Shown here: in pieces, positions 23,752-36,725 of the stretch
How the letters are laid out: the number at the start of each line of letters is the position of its first letter
Numbering within the stretch: position 1 is the first letter of the stretch
DNA from: Thuidium tamariscinum
Lineage: Eukaryota; Streptophyta; Bryopsida; Hypnales; Thuidiaceae
NCBI GenBank assembly: GCA_947034885.2
Contig: OX344753.2
Coordinates: 16,306,001-16,370,000 of the forward strand
Direction: 5' to 3'
Length of the DNA: 64,000 nucleotides
Program-made: the position numbers and the translations under genes
Notes under the pieces: generated by a model
The model's database searches: none
The model's input: only the letters and a program-made list of their open reading frames with translations
Told to the model about the DNA's origin: nothing

Positions 23752-24082
23752 AACGTAGGAAGTTCTTATTTGGAGCATGCATTAAAATGGAGCACTTCCT
23801 TAAATGTACACAATTTGTACATGTTGTTTTTATATAGCCTTTAGCAATGTACAAATTGTGTACATCTTAGGAAGTGCTCCATTTTAAAGCACTATGTCAC
23901 TTCAAATTCAAAATTTTATAACTAATTCCACAAAGCTCAAAAAAATAGGAAATGATTTGGATTAGATGTCAATTCTACTTATTTTTCAAGGAAAATTTAT
24001 TGAAAAATATTTCTAAGAGTTTTACCTCCTTGAAATTCAATTTTCAGCCCTTAGATGGTCCATTATAGGACCTCTTACCTTA
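23752..24082 (+). mobile_element. MITE family B copy
   Basis: The left end CGTAGGAAGTTCTTATTTGG and right end CCATTATAGGACCTCTTACC are weak inverted repeats of the GGTAGGAGGTCCTA type. The interior holds a palindrome around a 3' ACAATTTGTACA motif and the family block AATTTTATAACTAATTCCAC. A diverged relative ends near 25,312. Confidence 0.6.
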
Positions 24083-24605
24083 CAATGTGAAAGTTATAGA
24101 TTTTTGAGTTATTTTTGGATCTCAAATCATGCTAAATTATGTATCTTTGGGATTGTACATTCTTTGATGCATTCTTGATACGGTACTACTAGAAAGCTCT
24201 TCGTGAGGAAGGATGCGCATGCTTTGTTTTGTAACATTTGGACTTATAGTGTGAAAGTTATGAATTTTTGAGTTATTTTGAATCATTTGTTCAATTCTTT
24301 GCTTTTGTCTTATGCTTTAATTATCTTTTGTACACTAATTTTTATTTTATTATGATTTAATTATCTTAATTTTTATACCATCATGGAATTTAGACTAACT
24401 GGTACTAACTTAATTGCTGGCTGCTTCTACACTCTCCGTTGTTTTTTGTTTTCTTTTTTGGAAAATGGACAGTGACCATTAAAAACCAAAAGGAGAGAAC
24501 AAGAACATCAATCCGGCTCACATGGGACTCTCCGTTGTTGTTGTGGTCGTCTGCTTTGAATAATTTAGTGAGCTTAATCCACCAAATACAGTTGATATCT
24601 GAGCG
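24083..24605. other. AT-rich upstream region of the small gene
   Basis: AT-rich to about 24,420, then a more balanced stretch leading into the gene at 24,606. This is the likely promoter and 5' leader, but I identify no specific element. Confidence 0.4.
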
Positions 24606-25472
24606 ATGGCTCCCAAGCGGGCTCCAAGGGCGAGGGCAAATGCTGCCGCAAATGTAAATGCTTCTGCTAACCCAGACGAATCTGGAGAGCCAGCTGGAGT
24701 AAGCTCACCATCCCCAGCTGTGGCACTGGAATGGAACACAGGAACGCCGAAAAGGTAACTATTTCAATAACACAGTAACTGACTCTTTTGAGCTCATTGT
24801 CATTGTCATTGTGGGAAAATGAAATGTGGATGGTTGAAGAGTCACACTGGGTTCATTTCTAACTAAGTGGCTAGGTGGTTACTAATTTAATTCAAAATAA
24901 GAATTCATAGTTCAACTACCTTCTTACAACTATTGAAAAATCTAAAATAATGATTGATTCAAGCATTCATTTCAGATTTAGAAAGGGACGCTTTTAAAAA
25001 CCATTTCTATTGCTTTATACATGTTGCAATGCTAGTTTTTGAACAACACCTCGGTTGTTTTTTCAAACTACGCATGGATGGGTTTCCAAGGGCCTATGAT
25101 CACAAATAGGGGCCTATACCAAATAGTGTTTGAAAATTTATAACTAATTCAATAATGCTTCAAAAAATATGAAACGACTTGTGTTAGATTCCTCGTTTAT
25201 TTCTCTTTGATTGAAAAATAAACTAAAAATATTTTCATCTCAAGAGATACATGAAAAAGGCACATCAGCACTTAAATGATTGCTTTTTGAGCCTCTTACC
25301 TTAAATGGCATTGAAAATATGGGGTCTTGTTTTCAGGAAAAGGACTGCGCTCTCCAAACAGATCGTTGGCCAAGAAGTCGCGGACTTCTGTCACAATAGA
25401 GTGGTATCCATGTCTTACGATGAAGTGGTGGCTATGATTGCCTTGCTGCAGATGAAGAACAATGCAAACTAA
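24606..25472 (+). CDS. Small two-exon gene, unknown product (~94 residues)
   Basis: Exon 1 (24,606-24,754) starts ATGGCTCCCAAGCGG and ends at AAAAG before GTAACT. Exon 2 (25,337-25,472) follows TTTTCAG and ends AACTAA. The phase is consistent (2 then 1) and the frame stays open through the join. The N-terminal half is rich in Ala, Asn, Pro and basic residues; the junction is PKRRKRT, a plausible nuclear localisation signal. The C-terminal half is a compact amphipathic segment with EVADFCHNR and YDEVVAMIALLQMK. I do not recognise the family. The intron holds transposon debris. It may be a real small nuclear protein or a fragment of a transposon-encoded DNA-binding factor. Confidence 0.45.
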
Positions 25473-25481
25473 GGTAACTTA

Positions 25482-25622
25482 AGGTGGGAACACCCATTCG
25501 TGTCCTTGTATCCATTCCCGTCCATATGTAGCAGGGGTGCACATTTTTTAACGAAAAATGTGCACCCCTGCTACATATGAATGGGAATGGATACATGGAC
25601 ACGAATGGGTGTTTTGCCCTTA
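25482..25622. mobile_element. Foldback element with ~65-bp arms
   Basis: The left arm, from TAAGGTGGGAACACCCATTC to AGCAGGGGTGCACATTTTT, is mirrored by the right arm ending GAATGGGTGTTTTGCCCTTA. The loop is only a few bases (AACG). The ends resemble family D, so it is a short hairpin derivative of that family. It lies just after the stop of the small gene. Confidence 0.8.
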
Positions 25623-26533
25623 GTGTGCTCTAAAAGAGACTATGTTCTATATACCCCTCTTTAGAGACAAGTGACATGTAGTTTGAAATATGTATTACTG
25701 TCAATGATGAGTTGGGTGTGCTTAAATGGTGGCTTTATGAGCAGACTAACTTACCTCGATCTGCTCCACGCAGGAAAATTCTTATCCTTGGCAGAACCAG
25801 ACTCAACAGGGTTGCCATTCAGAGGCACAGACGTGATCCCATTCACGCCTACAGCAAGCACAATGGGCTCAGTCCATCAGGCTTGTAGCTGAAATTTAGC
25901 TAATATTATGGTTGGACTGTACAAGTATATGTTAGACCACACACAAACAATGGCTAGATCAGGAGCCTTAGTCATTTAGATCACATAAACTTACTTACAA
26001 TGGCCGGATCTGCAAGCCCAATTTTGACAACAGACTTTTACTGGTTTGAAATTGCAAATTATGCTGCTAAAGGAAACCTAGTGTAAGCACATAGAATTTA
26101 CCGGATTAGGACATGATCCATATGACAGTTGAAGACTTGTAAATATTTTCATTTGTGTGAAGAAGAAAAAAAAAAGAAAAAAAAGAAAAAATTGTAAATA
26201 TTCAACAATCTATGACAACCCTCGTGCACTTGGTTTGCAGGCAGATCTGATTAAGCAGTATGTTAATTAATTAGAGGGCTGACCAGGAAACTCTGAAAGC
26301 TGCACACGCACTTTGCTAGATCAAGATTGTGCAGTACAGCACAGTGCAAGCCACCATGCTCATTCAGTTTTGATATCATCGTGGTCATTTTAGTGTTTGT
26401 GGCTACACCTTCCATCTGGCTCTAGTATTTCAACTTGACCATGATGAATTACTTCTGTATGTTTACCATTTCATTGGGAAAAAAAATTACTTCAGTATGT
26501 TATAAAGTTGTTAGGGTAGGGTACAGAAATACC
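25623..26533. other. Intergenic DNA, no gene recognised
   Basis: One open frame of 73 codons (25,671) lacks domain or splice context. A purine-rich A/G tract lies near 26,160-26,190. Part may be the 3' untranslated region of the small gene. Confidence 0.4.
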
Positions 26534-26810
26534 TAAGGTAGGTACACCCAAAATGGCACCTGATCTTAAAGCACCCTGTACAACATGCATAGATTTTCAA
26601 AATCAGTCATGTCCCCAGACTGTAGATGGCGCTTTCAGAAACACACTTTGACTGTTCATAACTTTTGCATACGGTATCCAAATCCACTGTTCTTTGGTGC
26701 GTTGGAACATGCTTTCACTCACCAATAAGACTGTAAAAAAAACTGAACAACATAATAAAAGGAATTACGCATAGTATGAAAAACTGGCACTTTTGGGTGT
26801 ACCAACCTTA
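26534..26810 (+). mobile_element. MITE family A copy 3, uninterrupted
   Basis: The ends TAAGGTAGGTACACCCAAAA and TTTTGGGTGTACCAACCTTA bound about 277 bp. The interior contains GATGGCGCTTTCAGAAACAC and TTGGTGCGTTGGAACATGC, shared with the other copies. Confidence 0.8.
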
Positions 26811-29196
26811 CATTACTCCAAAAACCATTGACATCAACTGTACATCATATATATATAAAGTAATTTTGATTGCAAAATGGTAAGTCATTTCACAACTTTA
26901 GCACTTTTAAGGTTCTAGATTGCACGGTTTGAAATCTATATATGTCCTAGATGTTTGAAATCTAGATAGGTATTAGATGGTTTGGACCATGCAATTTGAA
27001 ATCTACACCTATTCTAGATTTTTGAAATCTGTATATTTCCTAAATGCATGAAATTTATACTAGCCCTAGACGACACTTTCACAATTCAGCTGCGCAATAA
27101 AATGGCACATAGAATACCCCCATTTAATAAAATTCACCATCAAAGTAGTAAATCCATTCTAATGGAAAACATTTTGTTGTAAATAGGGCATGAAAAAGCC
27201 ATAAGTGGAGTAAATGCAAGCACAAACATACAAGGCTAGTGAAGTTGAAAATATAACTTACAATTGAAGAGTCAAATGTAACACCAAATCTAATGTAGAA
27301 ACACCTAAAATTGTCAATTTAAGCAATTCAGCATAGTTGGAGGTAACTTTTCCTAAAAAACAATATTTTGTAATACTAGCAAGTAAAAATCATAAATATT
27401 AAAAAAAATAGATTTTTTAGATATTGCATGTAATTTCTATGATTTTTCAAAGTGCAAGCTCCCTAAACCATTGAAATTGTCCTATAGGTATATCCAAATT
27501 TGAACCCTCCCAAAATCAGCAATCAACAAATTAAAGTTAAATAATTGTCATTCAAATGTATTAGCCAAATATAGTTAAGTATTTGGAAGATACATTAACT
27601 ACAATCTAGGGACACAATTAGGCGCAGTCTATAGTACAAAATGGAAATATGGACACTAACAGGTGTTTCTACCTTATTCATACTATGAGTACAAATTGAA
27701 AATTAAATAACTCCTAAAATAATATCTAAATACCAAGCATTTGTGTATTGACACTATTTGAGAAAAAGGGATGTCTAAGACCCATAACGTAGAAGCACCA
27801 AATGGACTATTAGTCATTTATGGACACCTAGAAAAGAACCTAAATCCAAGTGCAAGTAACCTCAAAGAAGACATGTAGGGTTCTAGAGTAGACAACTAAG
27901 GTTTCAAGAAGTTGTCACTCTTCCAAAAAGTAGCCAATCATCCACATAGGATCCAAGTTTATATTATGTTGCTTTTGGGTGTTTTTGTGTCCACTTTGGT
28001 GTTAGTCTAGTGTTCACAATAGGTGCATCTACACAATTGTTTTCAAAAATTCATAATATATTCATACAAGCTCGAAAAAATATGAAACTAATTTTCTTGG
28101 TCTCCTAAACCACTTCCTAATAAATGCACATCATTTTTCTTTCTATACACCCTCAAGATCAAGAGACCTAGGGTAAGTGTCCCATTTAGGTGCTTCTACC
28201 TTAACAACAAATTCCATCTAAATAAGAGTCCACTAATAATTGTTATTCAAAGTCAAGAATTAAATCCCTCAAAAAAACTTTCCTTGAACTATCTAGATAT
28301 TTTCCATCCAAGTCATAAACACTCAACCACCCAAAGTTGCCAATTAAATTAACTCCAAAAACCTTAGAAGATGACAGAAAGTTTCACATTTTAAATTGTA
28401 CAATGGAATGGAACTCTTTTCAAAGGGATCATTGCAAGAAACAATTCACATTTTTGTCTCAAAAATGCAATTTTTTGGCATAGAACTGGCAATCCTACGT
28501 GATCGTACCGATACTGCGTGTCTGCATTGCACCTGTCAATGTCAGCCATTGATTTCGGGCGCCTGTAAATTTGAGCCGTTGATTTAATACTATGTAGTAC
28601 TATGTAGTACTATAAACTGCTACAAAGTACTACTTAGGCCACTAGGAGCAAAAAATAACAAAAAAAGGACCTGTGGACCTTTTCATTTTTAGTAATTCTA
28701 AAAAAATTCAAAAAATTGTTTTAAGAAAATCCATTTTTTTAAACAAAATTGTGTTCACATTGCAACAAAAAATTCCTCTAGAATTTTTTATCCCTCTTCA
28801 TAGGCTTTGTGCAAAGGAAAGTCACTTTGACCCCATGTGCATAATAGACATGTTACTATTTTCATAAAAACTCATTGTCAATCCTTGAAATGTTGGTAGA
28901 CCTCTAACTTGTCCAATTTGTGGCTTCAAATTCGGATTTTTGAGTCAAAAATAGGACTAAAAACCTCCAAAATGGCCCAGGTAGACACCCAATCAAGAGC
29001 AGTTTAAAAATAGTATGCTAATTTTAAAAATATCAAATAAATTATAAAACATTTAAATCTTTTTTGTTCACCTTCATTCCAAACTTCAAGTCAGAAAAAC
29101 AAAAGGTGCAAAAGTTATGAACAAAAAACTATTTGTTAGAGGTCAAGGGGAGAAAAAAAAAGGACAAGTGTTTTTTGCAATCACCCAAAGAAGAAA
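26811..29196. other. AT-rich repeat DNA, includes a family D copy
   Basis: 27,291-27,675 is a reversed copy of MITE family D (it ends AGGTGTTTCTACCTTA). The rest shows AGATNNTTGAAATCTA repeats (26,920-27,050) and no gene. Open frames at 28,396 and 28,673 have no domain. Confidence 0.5.
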
Positions 29197-29350
29197 CGTA
29201 ACATTCAGTAGCATGCCATGCCTCCACACTAATAGTGAGGCGTATTCCACATCCAACTAATTAGTTACTGATGAACACTATTCGATGTGGCATATTCCAC
29301 ACCATTACTATAGAGCCAAGGCAATGCCAACCTTGCTATTGAATGTTATG
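29197..29350 (-). mobile_element. Short MITE, inverted copy of 6,033-6,186
   Basis: The ends GTAACATTCAGTAGCATG and TTGCTATTGAATGTTATG and the interior CACACTAATAGTGAGG correspond in reverse to the copy at 6.0 kb. Confidence 0.6.
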
Positions 29351-30029
29351 AATGCATCTTGGCGGTGGGGAAACAAAATATGACTAGGAATTCTCCAACT
29401 TAGGTCTACAGAAGAAGTCATCTACCTTACTTGCAATTGAATATTGTACAGTTGCATGGCACAACTACAACTCAATTCCATAACCAGTTGTTGACTTTTC
29501 AATGCTAATGTGGCTTCATCCCATTGGCAGCTTGTTACCATAGTCAATACAAGTTTCAACTCATATGTGTAATAAACTTACATAGGCATCAAGCTAAACA
29601 AAGAATTCAAAGATTCAATATAGGAACTTCTAACTAAATATCTCACTTGTTCCAAAAGATTTTGAGTATAATTTCCTTGTACTAAGTGCAACAATTCATT
29701 GACTTCCTCAAAACGTTCTAAATGATCCATTTTGACTTCTACAAATGGACAATTGAGGCCACTGACTTTAGGCCATTTGAGTACTTCAATGTTCAAACAT
29801 TAAGGTGCGTGTTGTGTTGTGTCCTCACCAGGCCACTTGTGACTAGCGGTTTGTATTTTACCGAGCTTTGCAATGAAATTCAGTTTTATTTGTGTCAAAA
29901 AAAGAAAATTACTTCAAACATTAAGTTTATTGCAAAATAATACCATGACAAGAGAAATTGATGGTATTACTATCCACTCAAAAGATGCCACACAATTTTT
30001 CCTCTCTTGGCAATGGAATTCCGTTTCAT

Positions 30030-31390
30030 TTGTGTAAAAAAAAAGATGGCACAATGTTAAATCCTATAATCGAAAGTGGGCCCAACCCACTTGGCCTAAT
30101 GTCAAATCCACCCCGATCATGGGATCCAACCAATCATACAGTGGCGCAAGATAGTGGCTCCGCAAGACATCGTTTAATGCTACAAGACATTGACCTTGTA
30201 ATTTTTTTAACTATAAATTAATTTACTTATCCCACATTGTTTGTTTTATCTTCTACCACCCCATGTGTATATATAGAGTTGTCTTCTGATTGCAAAACAC
30301 AAATCACAAAACACAAAATACAAAATACAAAATACAAATTACAAAATAGAAAACACAAATCACAACAAAGTTGAAATAATTATTTTAAGTTCTAATACAA
30401 CAATGGAAAATTTCATCAAAATGATAACATTCCATTACTTTTACACTTTTTACACTTCAAACTATGCAATCTGCAATCTAAATTTCTCATAGATTTTTGA
30501 AATCTCTCTATATATTGTAGATGTTTGAAATCTATACTTGTCTAAGATGTTTCAGATAATGTAGTTTGAAATCTATATATGTCATAGATTTTTTGAGATC
30601 TATAAGAATTCTAGATTTTTGAAAATCTATACCTATCTTACATGTCAGTTTTTAGTTCAAATTGCATGGTCTAAAAATTGGCATATGGAATGTTGTCATT
30701 TTGATGAAATTTTTCGTTGTTATATTAGAATTTAAAATAATTATTTCAACTTTGTTGTGATTTGTATTTTCTATTTCGTGTTTTGTGATTTGTGTTCTGT
30801 AGTGAGAAGACAACTAAGGTAGGAGGTCCTAAAATGGAGCGGGTTCTAAAACCAATCAGGCTCTAGAGGTACATTTTGCACTTTCCAATGTACAAGTGGT
30901 GTGCATTTGAGGAGGTGGTCGGTTTTAGAGCCCACAAAAATGCACTTTTCTGCAGCTTCAGAAATTCATAACTAATTCTACAAAGCTTCAAAAAATATGA
31001 AACAACTTGGGTTAGATGCCAATTTCTCTTGCCTTTCAAGGAAAATTTACTGAAAAATATTTTAAGAAGTTCTACCTCCCCAAAAGTCAGCTTCAGCTCT
31101 TAGATGAGCGGTTTATGGACCTCCTACCTTATATATTCACACATGGGGTGGTAGAAGATAAGACAAACAATGTGGGATAAGAAAATTAGTTTATAGTTTA
31201 AAAAATTACAAAATCGATGTCCTATAGTATTACACAAACGATGTCCTGTGGAGCCATTGTCTTGCGCCACTACGAGATCGGTTGGGTCCTATAATCGGGG
31301 TGGATCTGACATCATACTAGATGGGTTGTGCCCACTTTCGATTACAAGATTTAATGTCATGCAAAAAGATGCCACACAATGAGTATATGT
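30030..31390. mobile_element. Large foldback element with a nested MITE B
   Basis: Left-arm features (TGGGATCCAACC near 30,118, GTGGCGCAAGATAGTGGCTC, the CCACCCCATGTGTATATA block) reappear in reverse order and complement between 31,140 and 31,380. The centre lies near 30,550. The right arm is interrupted by the MITE at 30,815-31,131. Each arm is about 500-600 bp. The ACAAA-rich tract at 30,293-30,365 faces its complement near 30,760. Non-coding. Confidence 0.7.
30815..31131 (+). mobile_element. MITE family B, clear copy nested in the foldback
   Basis: The ends TAAGGTAGGAGGTCCTAAAA and TTATGGACCTCCTACCTTA bound 317 bp. They interrupt the right arm of the foldback, which resumes TATATTCACACATGGGG. 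Non-coding. Confidence 0.75.
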
Positions 31391-31981
31391 CCTTTTGACA
31401 GCAAGACGTTAAATCGTGCAATCGAACTTGACGTGGCGCAGGTAAATCTAGCCCCCTGCAGGTAAAACAGATTTTACTAGGGGTTGATGAGGGTTTTGGG
31501 GTTTATGTTTTGTTGGGTTTTTTGGTTGTGTCAAGGTCCCCCCTAGCTAATTTGGGGTCTCTGAATCGAAGTATGAATTCAGAATTTGAAAAAAATAAAT
31601 TTTGGAAAAAATAAAAAATTTCAGTGTTTACCTTGGGGTAACTTCAGCTGCGCCACGTTAGTTTCGATTACACGATTTAACGCGCGCCGTTTTGACACAG
31701 TTCTTAATAATGTCGGCATCACTGTAGCGCACTGGTAGCGCACGATCTTACTTGTGATTCTGTAGGCCCTGTTGTGGGTATCTGAGCAGGGAACCAAGGT
31801 ATGTCAGTGGCGATGAAGAGTGCAGAGCTGCAGATTGTACAGACCAAAATTCGTTAAAATGTTCCACAAACTTGGCACTTGTACATTCAGACCGTGCGGT
31901 CTGAAATTTATACCAATCTTTGATTTTAAAGCCAAAGAAAGAAATGAATGGAAAAAGTTCTCGTGATGATGTCTTTTCATT
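31391..31981. other. Unclassified intergenic DNA
   Basis: Composition is mixed. Segments AATCGTGCAATCGAACTTGACG and its rough complement near 31,660 suggest another diverged foldback. The short open frame at 31,748 (- strand) has no recognisable domain. Confidence 0.4.
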
Positions 31982-32256
31982 TAAGGTAGGTACACCCAAA
32001 AATGCCACTTATTCATACCGAGTCTAGTTCCTGCTATTAATTAGTTCAAATTTTTATGTAGTCTTGTTGGCAAGTGAAAGCATGTTCCAACGCACCAAAG
32101 AACGCAGGATTTGGATACCGTATGCAAAAGTTATTAATAGTCAAAGTCTGTTTCTAAAAGCGCCATCTACAGTCTGTGAACATGACTGATTTCGGAAATG
32201 TATGTGCACTGTAGATGGCACTTTTAGGAACAAGGCGCTTTTGGGTGTACCTACCT
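31982..32256 (-). mobile_element. MITE family A copy 4, inverted
   Basis: The left end TAAGGTAGGTACACCCAAAA and right end GGCGCTTTTGGGTGTACCTA match the family. The internal segment order is reversed relative to 26,534-26,810 (for example GGCAAGTGAAAGCATGTTCC). Confidence 0.75.
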
Positions 32257-32314
32257 CACAAGGTGTTGAACTCAAAACTACTTTTTCACCTTAAATGAAT
32301 GAAATGTCTCCTGC

Positions 32315-32645
32315 TAAGGTAGAAGGTCCTATAATGGACCATCTAAGGGCTAAAACTGAATTTTAGGGAAATAAAACTTGTAGAAATATTTTTCAGTAAA
32401 TTTTCCTTAAAAGACAAGTAGAATTGACATCTAATCCAATTCGTTTCATATTTTTTGGAGCTTTCTGGAATTAGTTATCAAATTTTGAAGTTGAAGTGGC
32501 ATAGGGCTCTAAAATGGAGCATTGCCTAAAATGTACACAATTTTTACACCACTGAAGGCTATGAAAAAGAAACATGTACAAACTATCTACATTTATCATA
32601 GGGCTCCATTTTAATGCCCACTCCATTTAAGGACCTCCTACCTTA
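32315..32645 (-). mobile_element. MITE family B copy
   Basis: The ends TAAGGTAGAAGGTCCTATAA and TTAAGGACCTCCTACCTTAA bound about 331 bp. The interior shares CGTTTCATATTTTTTGGAGC with the fragment at 1.5 kb. Confidence 0.75.
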
Positions 32646-35600
32646 AGACCTTGCTTGTGAACTCCAAATCCTACTTTCATTGGTTCTAGGTATTGTTGCC
32701 ATTTGTTGAGATACTAAACAATTAATTAACCCTTAAAATGCCTAAGGCATTAAATTCTGGTGTAAAAAATTACTTTGAAGTTAAATAAAATCCCTTCATC
32801 AAGTTGCTATTTTTAATAGTTTATATTATTTTGAAAAATTCTTCTTGAAGAATAGTTTTAGCATCAAAAATCTAATTAAGAAAATGAATGAATATGGTTT
32901 TTCTATTCAAGATTTTGTGCAAGGGTGTCCATTGCATATCTTTGATTTTCTAGTGTTGAGAATTCTTGAAAATGATCCTAAAATACGCTATGTTTTAGAA
33001 AAAAATCATAATAGGATGATTGCAAGAAACTTTTGTCCAATTTTTTGTCCCCTTGCCCTTGGACAAGTGTTTTTTTGTTCATAACTTTTGCATTGTTTGT
33101 CCCTTTTCTATGAAATTTGAAGTCAAGGTACATGTGGTAGTTCCAAATGTCAAGTATTTTTTGGATTTCTTAAAATTATTTTACTATTTTTAGGTAGCTC
33201 TTGATTGGGTGTCTACCTTGGCCATTTTGAGGTTTCTAGTACTCTTTTTGATCCAAAAATGCAAATTTGTAGCTCAAAATTGGCATTCAAGAACTTCTAC
33301 TAATATAACACAATTCCATTAATTCTTTAAGAAAATAGTGAACTATGCACTTTTCATAGCTGCTCAAAGTGTATTGCTCGTGCGCAAGTGCAAAGAATAC
33401 AATTTTATTTTTCTAGAGATGAAAATGGTTGAGAAGGAGCATCTTTAAATTAGAAAAATGACCTTGGGAGAATTTTTTGAATTTATTTTATTATTTTAAA
33501 AAATCAAACATCAAAGTGTCCATTTTCATAGTATTTTCTATCACTCTTTGAATGTGCATAACTTTTAAAGATAAATTCTTTTAGGCTTGAATTTTCACAC
33601 ATGTAATTTTTTGAATGCTTTATAAGTTATGCATATTTTATTTCATTTAAAAAAAATTATTCCAAAAGTTACAGGGTCAACGTTATTATTGACATAAAAA
33701 CAAGAGTTGTTACATTGAATGTCACCTTAAATCTAGAACCTAAAACACAAATTTGTATAGTGAATATTTAAAAACTTCAACCATTCAAGACTACAATTTT
33801 ATAAGAAAAAATTGTACATTTGTATTTGAATATAGAGTTCCTTGCACCTAGGCACTTGTTTTATTGCACACTCACACTATGTTTTGCTAAAATGGTTGAC
33901 AAAGACTTCAAATTGAATTCTTAGAAATTTTGGTCAATAGAGACTATAAATTATTGAGGAATCTTACACATTTCTGTTTGGATAGAGTTACTTGCAACTA
34001 GTCATTTGTTTTGTTGCACCATGTACCTCTATAGTGGTCAATGAAGATTTCAAACAAAGCTTCTAAAATTTTCTATCAATGAATACTACAATGTTTTGGA
34101 GATTATATATTTTAATTTTTGTAGTAGTGCTTGAAAAATATTTTCAATGTTCTTCATGGCATCTAAATCACTAGGCATGATAAATTATGCCTCACTAAGC
34201 GTCCAAAAAGCAATGTCAATCCATCAATACTTTTTCCTAAAGAAACAAGATTAAAATTTTTAATTAATACTAAACAAAATTTCAACACTTTGCCATGTTT
34301 TGTATATAAAGGTTTTGACTATAGCCATCTTAATTGTATTCCAAAGTGTACCAATAAACTACACCACTAAATGCATCCAAAATAAGTAACTAAGCATTAC
34401 TCCTATTATTTGTTGGCTAATTTCTTAAAGACTAACAAAGAAGTTGGAGTTGAGGACTACTAGCAAGTGAGGGTAAAATCTATGTGACCATGAGCCTAGA
34501 AGTTTATATTGTAGATACCTTATATGTATCATCGTTGATTGCATGGATTTGCCTCCAAAGCAAAAGACTACCATAAATACTATACACCAAAATTAAGTTT
34601 CTTCTACATACATTTTTCTAAATATAATTTGACACTCTTTTTGCAAAATTGTTAAGAACACAAGTTTAATTACTTATATAATTATGTGTAAATTATTGCA
34701 ATGGTATGTCTTAACTTACCATTATATTGTAAAGATTTTTGTCAAAAGAAATTGTCAATGTAAAACTCTTAAGAACTATTAATTTTTATCATATCAAGGG
34801 GTAAAAGGATTTTGATTTATCCACTTGGTTACAAATTATATCATATTGATTTACTTAGCAACAATTGTGCCATGAACACGGACATATTCAATTGTCAATA
34901 TAAACTCCAATACAAAAAAATATTAGTTTATTATCTAATGATTACATGTATATTATATGTTTATATTTTTATATTTGACATAATTATTACAAATACAATT
35001 TATAAATTTTAAGTTCTAAAATACATCAATGTGGTTGAATTGTGATTTCTATTCTTAATTTCAAAAAGTTGAATTGACAAGCAATGGGCTTATTTCCTTT
35101 TTTTATAAATAGAAAATGAATTATTTTGAAATGAAAATTCAATTCTATTTGTCTCACATTTGTCATTGAATAACAATCAAATTATTTTAATAGTTATTAC
35201 AAGTATAAATAAATAAATTTAAACCAAAAAATTAGATCTTTCTATATTTTATAGGTAACTTATAGAACTAAATATATTTCATACTCTTCCAAAATAATAT
35301 TAATTTTATTGTGCGAGTTACTTCAATGTTAAGTGTAAAAGTTATAAAAATAATGAAATCCCTCATATTGATTTGGATGACTATGGGATAAATTTGGTCT
35401 ATTTAGTATGAACTTTTGGATGATTTTTAGATGGAAATTGGATGATCGAAAAAGATTGAATGAGTTTGAATGAAAAATGGATGAATGAAGAAAATAATTG
35501 GATGTCAATTACACTATTTAAGACAATAGGAGAATGAATAGGTGACATTATATTGTCACTTTGTCTACAATATAGTGAACTACCTTACTATTTAGCGCAC

Positions 35601-36721
35601 CTTGCACATTATTTTGCACGATTATCCAAAGTACAAGTTAGATTCAAACCATTAGAACTAGATTCTATTTCAAGTTTAGCTCTAGAACCTTACAAAAGAA
35701 GTCTATAGTTTTTTTTAGTTTACAACATTTAGAAAGTAGACATAAAACAAGAAAGATATATGTAGATGAAGTTTAAAATTAGTTAATTTCATCCAAATGA
35801 AACAAAATTAGAAACTTAGAGAGTGGTTAAAATTCTAAAGTCTAGAATTGAAATTAGAAATTAGTTTCAAATTATAAGCTAAAAATAATTAGCAAATAAA
35901 GCTTGAAGTGCCAATTAGCAATCAAACTTCATCCACTAATAATTTTTATTGAAAAAATTTAATCTTCAAGTGTCTTAGCATTTTAGAAATCTGAATTCTA
36001 GGAAAAAATATCTTAAAATCTAAAAATAATAAACTAATAAGAAAATTCCAACATCTTTAAGAAGAGAGAGAGATATTAAAATGAAATCTTTTGAAGACAA
36101 CCAAGTACTAATTAAAGCTTTAAATCTTATGGAAAAAAAATTAAAGGAGTCTAAAAATGATTAATATGTAGAAAAACAAGTTAAAATTCCATAAATTATC
36201 AAAAGATGAAGTTTAGTACACAAATAAGATGAATATAAACAAATATGCCATTTAAAGTCAAATCAAGAATTTTGACAATAGATTTCTCCTCAAAACCATA
36301 GTTGAGATTGAAGCCCAAGTCAAGGTTAGGAATTCATTAGAAAGCATGGATGAAGTTTGAATTGCTTTTTTGAAGGTCAAATTCCATCCAATCATAACTT
36401 TTGTTAGGAAGCTTGGATTGGGATGATTTTTACATTTACAAAAATGTCATGATCTAATCTATAGTTTAGAATTGATAAATTTGTCTTTTACACTTTGACT
36501 TCAAAAATCTTAATGGCCTTCTATAATTTGGTTGTTTGGCCGAAATTTGAACCTTTTGTTTTGAATTATTAGTGTTTTTTTTGGCAATTCACTTTAATAA
36601 GGAAAATAAAAACATCTAGTGATTGAAAGGTACAATAGACCATATCTAAGAATCTACATAAAAGAATTTTTGGCTTTAAACTAAGAACTTGGTTGTATTC
36701 ATTTAATACCAAGGGCAAATA
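32646..36721. other. Very AT-rich intergenic DNA
   Basis: About 4 kb with no gene, no long open frame and no clear element ends. A TTAACCCTTAAAATGCCTAAGG at 32,728 may be one end of a degraded TTAA element related to the one near 5.1 kb. Confidence 0.55.
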
Positions 36722-36725
36722 TTAA

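Noticed and set aside
31712..31790. A tRNA-like D-arm (TAGCGCACTGGTAGCGC).
   Set aside because: No anticodon stem pairs, no GGTTCRA T-loop follows and no acceptor stem closes. It is probably chance or an old SINE fragment.
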